The notes under the pieces are model-generated. The model worked only from the letters and a program-made list of their open reading frames with translations. It did not search any database and was not told the origin of the DNA. The position numbers were made by a program, and so were the translations under genes. A stretch of 9,831 bases of DNA from a bacterium. Lineage in GTDB: Bacteria > ARS69. Location of the stretch: contig JALGZO010000296.1 in assembly GCA_025774865.1 (NCBI GenBank), positions 1 to 9,831 on the forward strand, written 5' to 3'. Shown here one piece after another: positions 7,004-9,831 of the stretch (position 1 is the stretch's first letter; each line of letters opens with the position of its first letter).

Positions 7004-8260
7004 CTAGGTCTTCTGCGGCTTCTTCTTCGCGGCCGGAAACAGGATGTTGTTGAGGATCAACCGGTAGCCCGCGGAGTTCGGGTGCCGGTTCAGATCGGTC
7101 GGCGGGTCACCGACGGCGTGCTGGTAGTCCTCGGGATCGTGGCCACCGAAAAACGTCCAGGTCCCCCGACCGAGCTTGCCGTGGACGTACTTGGCCTCTT
7201 GCGTGCCGTCGACCTCGGCGAGGATCGTGACGCCCGACTTGATGAGGCGCTTGTCGAACCCGGTGGTCTGACCCAGAAACCCGTTCACCACTCCCACGTG
7301 GCACTGGGTGAGCATCGTCGGAATCGGATCGTACTTCGCGGAGAATTCGAACAGCGTGAAGTAGTCGGCCATGGCACCGCGCGCCATCGCGTAGTTCGAC
7401 GTGTCGAGGTCCGAGAACTCGTAGACCATGGGGTCCGTGATGAGTCTGAAGTCGGTGAACGCGAGACACCGGTCGTAGTCGAGGCGGTTCTGGCAATCCG
7501 GGTCCGGGGGATCACCGTCGTACACGGTGCCGCAGATGTCGACCCCGCGCGCGGCCAGCGCGATGTCGAACGTGTCCGTCGCCGAACACATTGCGAAAAG
7601 AAAGCCTCCGCTCCTGATGTACTCCTTCACGACCTCGACGACGGCGCTCTTGTGCTTCGAGACTTTGCGAAATCCGGCCTCTCGTGCGAGCTTCTCGTAG
7701 AGTGCCTGCTGGCGCTGGTACCAGCCGGCCGAGTGGAAGTTCCCGTAGAACTTCCCGTACTGCCCCGTGAAATCCTCATGGTGCAGGTGCAGCCAGTCGT
7801 ATTCGCTCAGTCCGCCAGCGAGAACTTGCTCGTCCCACACGGTGTCGTAGGGAATCTCCGCGTAGGTGAGGGCCAGCGTGACGGCGTCGTCCCACGGCTG
7901 CTTGTCGGGCGGCGTGTAGATCGCGACGCGCGGCGGCTTCTCGAGAAGCACCGCCTCCATGTTTTCCTCTTCGATGACGCTCCGGATCGCAACCTCCTCT
8001 CCCGAGGACACGGTCTCGGTGGTCACGCGCATCAGGATGGCGCGGCGACGGAGGAAGTCCGCTTCCTCCAGCAGGAACGCGCCTCCCCGGTAGTTCAGGA
8101 GCCACTCGACGTTGGCGCCCTGCGAGAGACACCAGTACGCGAAGCCGTACGCCTTGAGGTGGTCTTCCTGAGCGAGGTCCATGGGCACGAGGATCTTGCT
8201 CCGGGCGACGCCGGGAAGAAGCACGAGAGCCGCGGCGATTCCGGCGATCCACATCCTCAT
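7004..8260 (-). CDS. Exported conserved protein, possible class I amidotransferase-like fold
   Basis: A 418-residue protein with an N-terminal signal peptide (hydrophobic core about residues 4-19, probable cleavage near 19-22). The mature part starts KILVPMDLAQEDHLKAYG and has WLLNYRGGAFLL (53-64), HLHHEDFTGQYGKFY (158-172), GGFLFAMCSATDT (218-230), and near the C-terminus FFGGHDPEDYQHAVGDPP (370-387) and NSAGYRLILNNILFP (395-409). I recall similar proteins in Bacteroidota genomes labelled 'asparagine synthetase B', but no asparagine-synthetase domain architecture is visible and the label should not be relied on. C225 after a beta-strand-like stretch looks like a nucleophile elbow, and H374 with E377 could complete a Cys-His-acid set as in class I glutamine-amidotransferase-like folds; this is inference. 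The ATG overlaps the TPR gene's stop (ATGA), with AGAGGG upstream, so the two are co-translated. Probably periplasmic; substrate unknown. Confidence 0.9.
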   Translation of the reverse strand: MRMWIAGIAAALVLLPGVARSKILVPMDLAQEDHLKAYGFAYWCLSQGANVEWLLNYRGGAFLLEEADFLRRRAILMRVTTETVSSGEEVAIRSVIEEENMEAVLLEKPPRVAIYTPPDKQPWDDAVTLALTYAEIPYDTVWDEQVLAGGLSEYDWLHLHHEDFTGQYGKFYGNFHSAGWYQRQQALYEKLAREAGFRKVSKHKSAVVEVVKEYIRSGGFLFAMCSATDTFDIALAARGVDICGTVYDGDPPDPDCQNRLDYDRCLAFTDFRLITDPMVYEFSDLDTSNYAMARGAMADYFTLFEFSAKYDPIPTMLTQCHVGVVNGFLGQTTGFDKRLIKSGVTILAEVDGTQEAKYVHGKLGRGTWTFFGGHDPEDYQHAVGDPPTDLNRHPNSAGYRLILNNILFPAAKKKPQKT

Positions 8261-9831
8261 GGCAACGCCCTCTGCAGATCGGCGGTCAGGTCGCGAGCCC
8301 GGTCCGCGGCGAGAGTCTCCGGGTAGGTGACGAGGAGCTCCTCATACTCGGCGAGCGCCGCCCCCGGATTGTGCAGGTCCTCGTGCAGGATCTGCGCGCG
8401 AAGGAGCCTCGCGGCGGCCGCGAGGTCCATGACCTGGGCCTCCGTCACGGCGCGGTCCAGGACGTCCAGCGCCCGGGCGGGATTGCCGGCTTCACGGTGC
8501 GCCCGCCCCAGAAGGAGCAGCGACTCGTCTACGATGTACGCGCGCGGGTGATCGTCGGTCAGCGACACCAGTGTCGCGACGGCTTCGTGGGGCGCGGCCG
8601 TCCGGAGATTTTGCCGCGCGTCCGCGTACCGGGCGAGCACCTCTTCGGGATCGGAGTTCGTGTTGATCAGGATCGAGAACTCGAGCGCGTTGTTGACGTG
8701 GAGACCCTTGGGATGACGGTTGGCGACTTCCTTGAAGAGGCTGTCCGCCGCCGGAAACTGATGCAGATAGAAGAGCGTGCGCGCCTCCTCGTACAGCGCC
8801 CGTTCGCGCGTATCGTCCGAGAACTTCCGTCCCTGGATGGCGCCGTAGATCCCGCGCGCCATCTCCAGATCGCCGCGCCACACCGCACACTCGGCGACCT
8901 CGAACTGCGGGTCGGCCTCGCCCCACGGCCCCGGACCGCGGCTGATGAGCTCGCGGAACACCTCTTCGGCGGCGTCCGGATCCCGCTTCCCCTCGCGCAG
9001 GATGCGGCCCGTCTCGAACCGGGCCGTGTGCGCATGATCCGTCTCGGGATAGCCTCCGGCCAGCCGAGCGTAAGTGCCAAGGGCGTCTTCCCAGCGCCCG
9101 AGCTCCGACTGACTCGTCGCGATTTCCAGCAACGCGCTCGGCACGGCTCTCGCGCTCGGGAAGTCGCTGACGATCCGCTCGAAGACGCGAATCGCGACCT
9201 CGTGGTTGCCGTCCGTCTGGCACCGCTTCCCGAACACGAGGAGCGCTCCGAACTGGCTCGGCTCGTCGTCCACCAGCCGGAAGTACTGCAACCTGGCCTG
9301 CTCGTGGTTGCCGGCCTCCAGGTAGAGATCACCGAGCAACTTGCGAAACACGACGGCCTCCGAGAGCGGTCGCCTTTCCGCGTCTCCCGACACGGGCGGT
9401 TGGTGCGAGACGTAGCGGTTCATCCACGCCTCGACCCGCGAGATGACGGGACCGAGCCCCTCTTCGTTCTCGCCGATGCGAAGGAGGCGCCCTTCCACGT
9501 ACGACAACGCGGTGGGCGACTCCTGAAGGAAGCGAAGGTACTCGTTTGTCGCTTCGTCGAACTCGAAACGAAGCTCGTGCAACGCTGCCTTCTGCCGCGT
9601 GAACCGGCCCGGGTGCACCGAGTCGGCTTCGGCGTAGACCGCGAGGGCTTCGTCGAACATCCGGTTGCGGGCGAGCAGGTCCGCGACGAAGGCATACGAT
9701 CCTCGCGTACCGTCCTGCACGTCGAGGATCTGCCTCCACCACCGAAGCGCGGCGTCGCGGTCTCCCTTCCGCGCCGAAGCCGTGCCCAGCTCCTCGAGGG
9801 TACCGGGGTGGCGTGGGTGTCGCGCGAGCTC
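8257..9831 (-). CDS. Tetratricopeptide-repeat protein (N-terminus outside window)
   Basis: The C-terminal 524 residues of a TPR protein; the frame is open to the right window edge. The GTG at 9720 is internal, because the codons beyond it encode another repeat (LEELGTASARKGDRDAALRWW). TPR-like helix pairs continue throughout, for example FVADLLARNRMFDEALAVY (about 48-66), LLGDLYLEAGNHEQARLQYF, ALLEIATSQSELGRWEDALG, and a last set LLLLGRAHREAGNPARALDVL plus RLLRAQILHEDLHNPGAALAEYEELL. The repeats are somewhat degenerate and end in an Arg/Asp-rich tail (RARDLTADLQRALP). Such proteins are scaffolds for protein-protein contacts. It is probably periplasmic or membrane-anchored given its partner, but the signal region is not visible. 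It is coupled by ATGA to the exported protein gene downstream, suggesting a shared complex. Confidence 0.92.
   Translation of the reverse strand, partial: ELARHPRHPGTLEELGTASARKGDRDAALRWWRQILDVQDGTRGSYAFVADLLARNRMFDEALAVYAEADSVHPGRFTRQKAALHELRFEFDEATNEYLRFLQESPTALSYVEGRLLRIGENEEGLGPVISRVEAWMNRYVSHQPPVSGDAERRPLSEAVVFRKLLGDLYLEAGNHEQARLQYFRLVDDEPSQFGALLVFGKRCQTDGNHEVAIRVFERIVSDFPSARAVPSALLEIATSQSELGRWEDALGTYARLAGGYPETDHAHTARFETGRILREGKRDPDAAEEVFRELISRGPGPWGEADPQFEVAECAVWRGDLEMARGIYGAIQGRKFSDDTRERALYEEARTLFYLHQFPAADSLFKEVANRHPKGLHVNNALEFSILINTNSDPEEVLARYADARQNLRTAAPHEAVATLVSLTDDHPRAYIVDESLLLLGRAHREAGNPARALDVLDRAVTEAQVMDLAAAARLLRAQILHEDLHNPGAALAEYEELLVTYPETLAADRARDLTADLQRALP

Noticed and set aside
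7082-8326. Plus-strand ORF of about 414 codons antisense to the exported protein
   Set aside because: No domain, no hydrophobic core and low-complexity Val/Arg/Glu composition; it mirrors the codon pattern of the real minus-strand gene.
9718-9720. GTG at 9720 as the start of the TPR protein
   Set aside because: The frame remains open to the window edge and the upstream codons encode another TPR helix pair, so the true start lies outside.

Overview
This is a GC-rich bacterial window with dense coding: short gaps, overlapping start/stop codons, and most codons ending in G or C. The gene families suggest an environmental Gram-negative bacterium. The closest homologue types I recall for the exported protein at 7004-8260 come from the Bacteroidota/FCB side. 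Combined with the high GC, this points weakly to a GC-rich FCB or candidate-phylum lineage. There is no rRNA, tRNA or marker protein, so the taxonomic guess is low confidence.

Layout. (a) 1-3284, plus strand: a DUF819-type membrane transporter cut off by the left window edge. It is coupled through an ATGA overlap to a YfhO-family, GT-C-like polytopic membrane protein. (b) 3291-5200, minus strand: a membrane-bound sensor histidine kinase, preceded by a probable 47-codon small ORF that overlaps it through GTGA. No response regulator is in view. (c) 5201-5344: a divergent intergenic region with a 14-bp palindrome. An 11-bp inverted repeat has one arm in this region and the other inside the small ORF. 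(d) 5345-6760, plus strand: a GT39/PMT_2-like membrane glycosyltransferase. (e) 6685-9831, minus strand: a TPR protein running off the right edge, coupled by an ATGA overlap to an exported conserved protein with a possible cysteine-nucleophile amidotransferase-like fold. These are followed by a possible 81-residue single-span membrane protein whose 3' end lies antisense to the glycosyltransferase gene.

How the genes may work together. The two GT-C-type proteins (1050-3284 and 5345-6760) are the sort that use polyprenyl-phosphate sugars to modify proteins, lipids or polysaccharides at the outer face of the inner membrane. The kinase unit sits between them in the opposite orientation and shares a divergent control region with the second one. 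Co-regulation is possible, but only position supports it. The right-hand operon looks like a separate envelope function: a TPR scaffold plus an exported putative hydrolase. There are no mobile elements, CRISPR arrays or phage genes. No stretch longer than about 250 bases lacks a gene.
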